Shown one piece after another: positions 5,780 to 5,877 of a DNA stretch of 5,877 nt. Both the position numbers and the translations under genes were made by a program. Source of the DNA: Bacillota bacterium (GTDB lineage Bacteria > Bacillota > Sulfobacillia > Sulfobacillales > Sulfobacillaceae). Each line of letters starts with the position of its first letter. Position 1 is the first letter of the stretch. Below the pieces are notes generated by a model. That model was not told the DNA's origin. It saw only the letters and a program-made list of their open reading frames with translations, and did no database searches. Location: positions 1-5,877 of the forward strand of contig JAMCTO010000032.1 in assembly GCA_023381095.1 (NCBI GenBank), in the 5' to 3' direction.

Positions 5780-5877
5780 AGTGCGAGCCGGCCATAAGCC
5801 GAGTTCTGTCGTGAACGATCATTTATCTGGGACACCAGTTGCCTAGTGCCTCAAGCGACCAACCCGGGAAGTCAGCG
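5780..5877 (-). ncRNA. rnpB: RNase P RNA, 3' part (5' part lies beyond the window)
   Basis: RNase P RNA is the catalytic RNA that removes 5' leaders from tRNA precursors. Reading the minus strand, GACAGAACTCGGCTTAT (5810-5794) is the near-universal 3' core of bacterial RNase P RNA, preceded by GATAAATGATCGTTCACG as in the Escherichia coli RNA. Further upstream a stem with a GCAA tetraloop (5850-5831, GGCACTAG-GCAA-CTGGTGTC) fits helix P18, and CCCGGGTTGGTCGCTTGAGG (from about 5872) fits the conserved core before it. After CTTAT, GGCCGGCTCGCAC should be the 3' strand of helix P1, so the mature end lies near 5780; its partner strand is off the window. The gene is transcribed leftward and its promoter is outside. 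The layout fits an A-type RNA rather than the Bacillus B-type. Confidence 0.95.

Noticed and set aside
5393..5797. 134-codon plus-strand frame (GTG start)
   Set aside because: No ribosome binding site at the GTG or at the internal ATG (5438), no recognisable domain, and it runs through the stem-loop and into the 3' end of rnpB.

Overview
The window looks like a mid-GC bacterial accessory region that ends at a housekeeping RNA gene, with a piece of different DNA joined at its left edge. By hand count, bases 1-420 are about 38% GC, and a sample of the adjoining BREX gene (541-840) is about 55% GC. The organism cannot be named. The RNase P RNA at the right edge is bacterial and of the common (A-type) architecture. 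The beta-barrel fragment at the left edge belongs to a Gram-negative envelope, but it may not come from the same genome as the rest.

Layout, left to right. Bases 1 to about 413 (minus strand) encode part of an OmpA-like outer-membrane beta-barrel. Bases about 414-944 (minus) encode BrxB (DUF1788), read in the same uninterrupted frame as the barrel, so the two form one 314-codon open frame across an abrupt junction. Bases 955-1563 (minus) encode BrxA (DUF1819). brxA and brxB are the first two genes of a BREX phage-defence operon transcribed leftward. The rest of that operon (brxC, pglX, pglZ and so on) would be expected to the left, but barrel DNA lies there instead. Bases 1564-3026 hold no recognisable gene, only several palindromes, repeats and one weak small ORF candidate (2673-2903).

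On the plus strand, a promoter with an extended -10 element (3027-3036) and a strong ribosome binding site precede a 135-residue protein (3075-3482) with an N-terminal ITHCSKNKK motif. That protein appears to lack an internal block of its family. It is followed by a 352-residue protein of unknown function (3575-4633) with an N-terminal hydrophobic segment and a C-terminal Ig-like (Big_1-type) domain. Bases 4634 to about 5779 again lack a convincing gene. They contain a perfect CRP-type palindrome (4802-4825), an inverted repeat (5169-5202) and a long stem-loop (5722-5769). The window ends inside rnpB (about 5780-5877, minus), of which only the 3' part is present.

Overall this reads as a defence/accessory island beside rnpB: the start of a BREX operon pointing left, and a divergent pair of poorly known genes pointing right. 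No new complete system can be demonstrated from this window. The points most worth checking are the BrxB-barrel junction, the two plus-strand genes as possible BREX-island cargo, and the palindromic elements in the gene-poor stretches.
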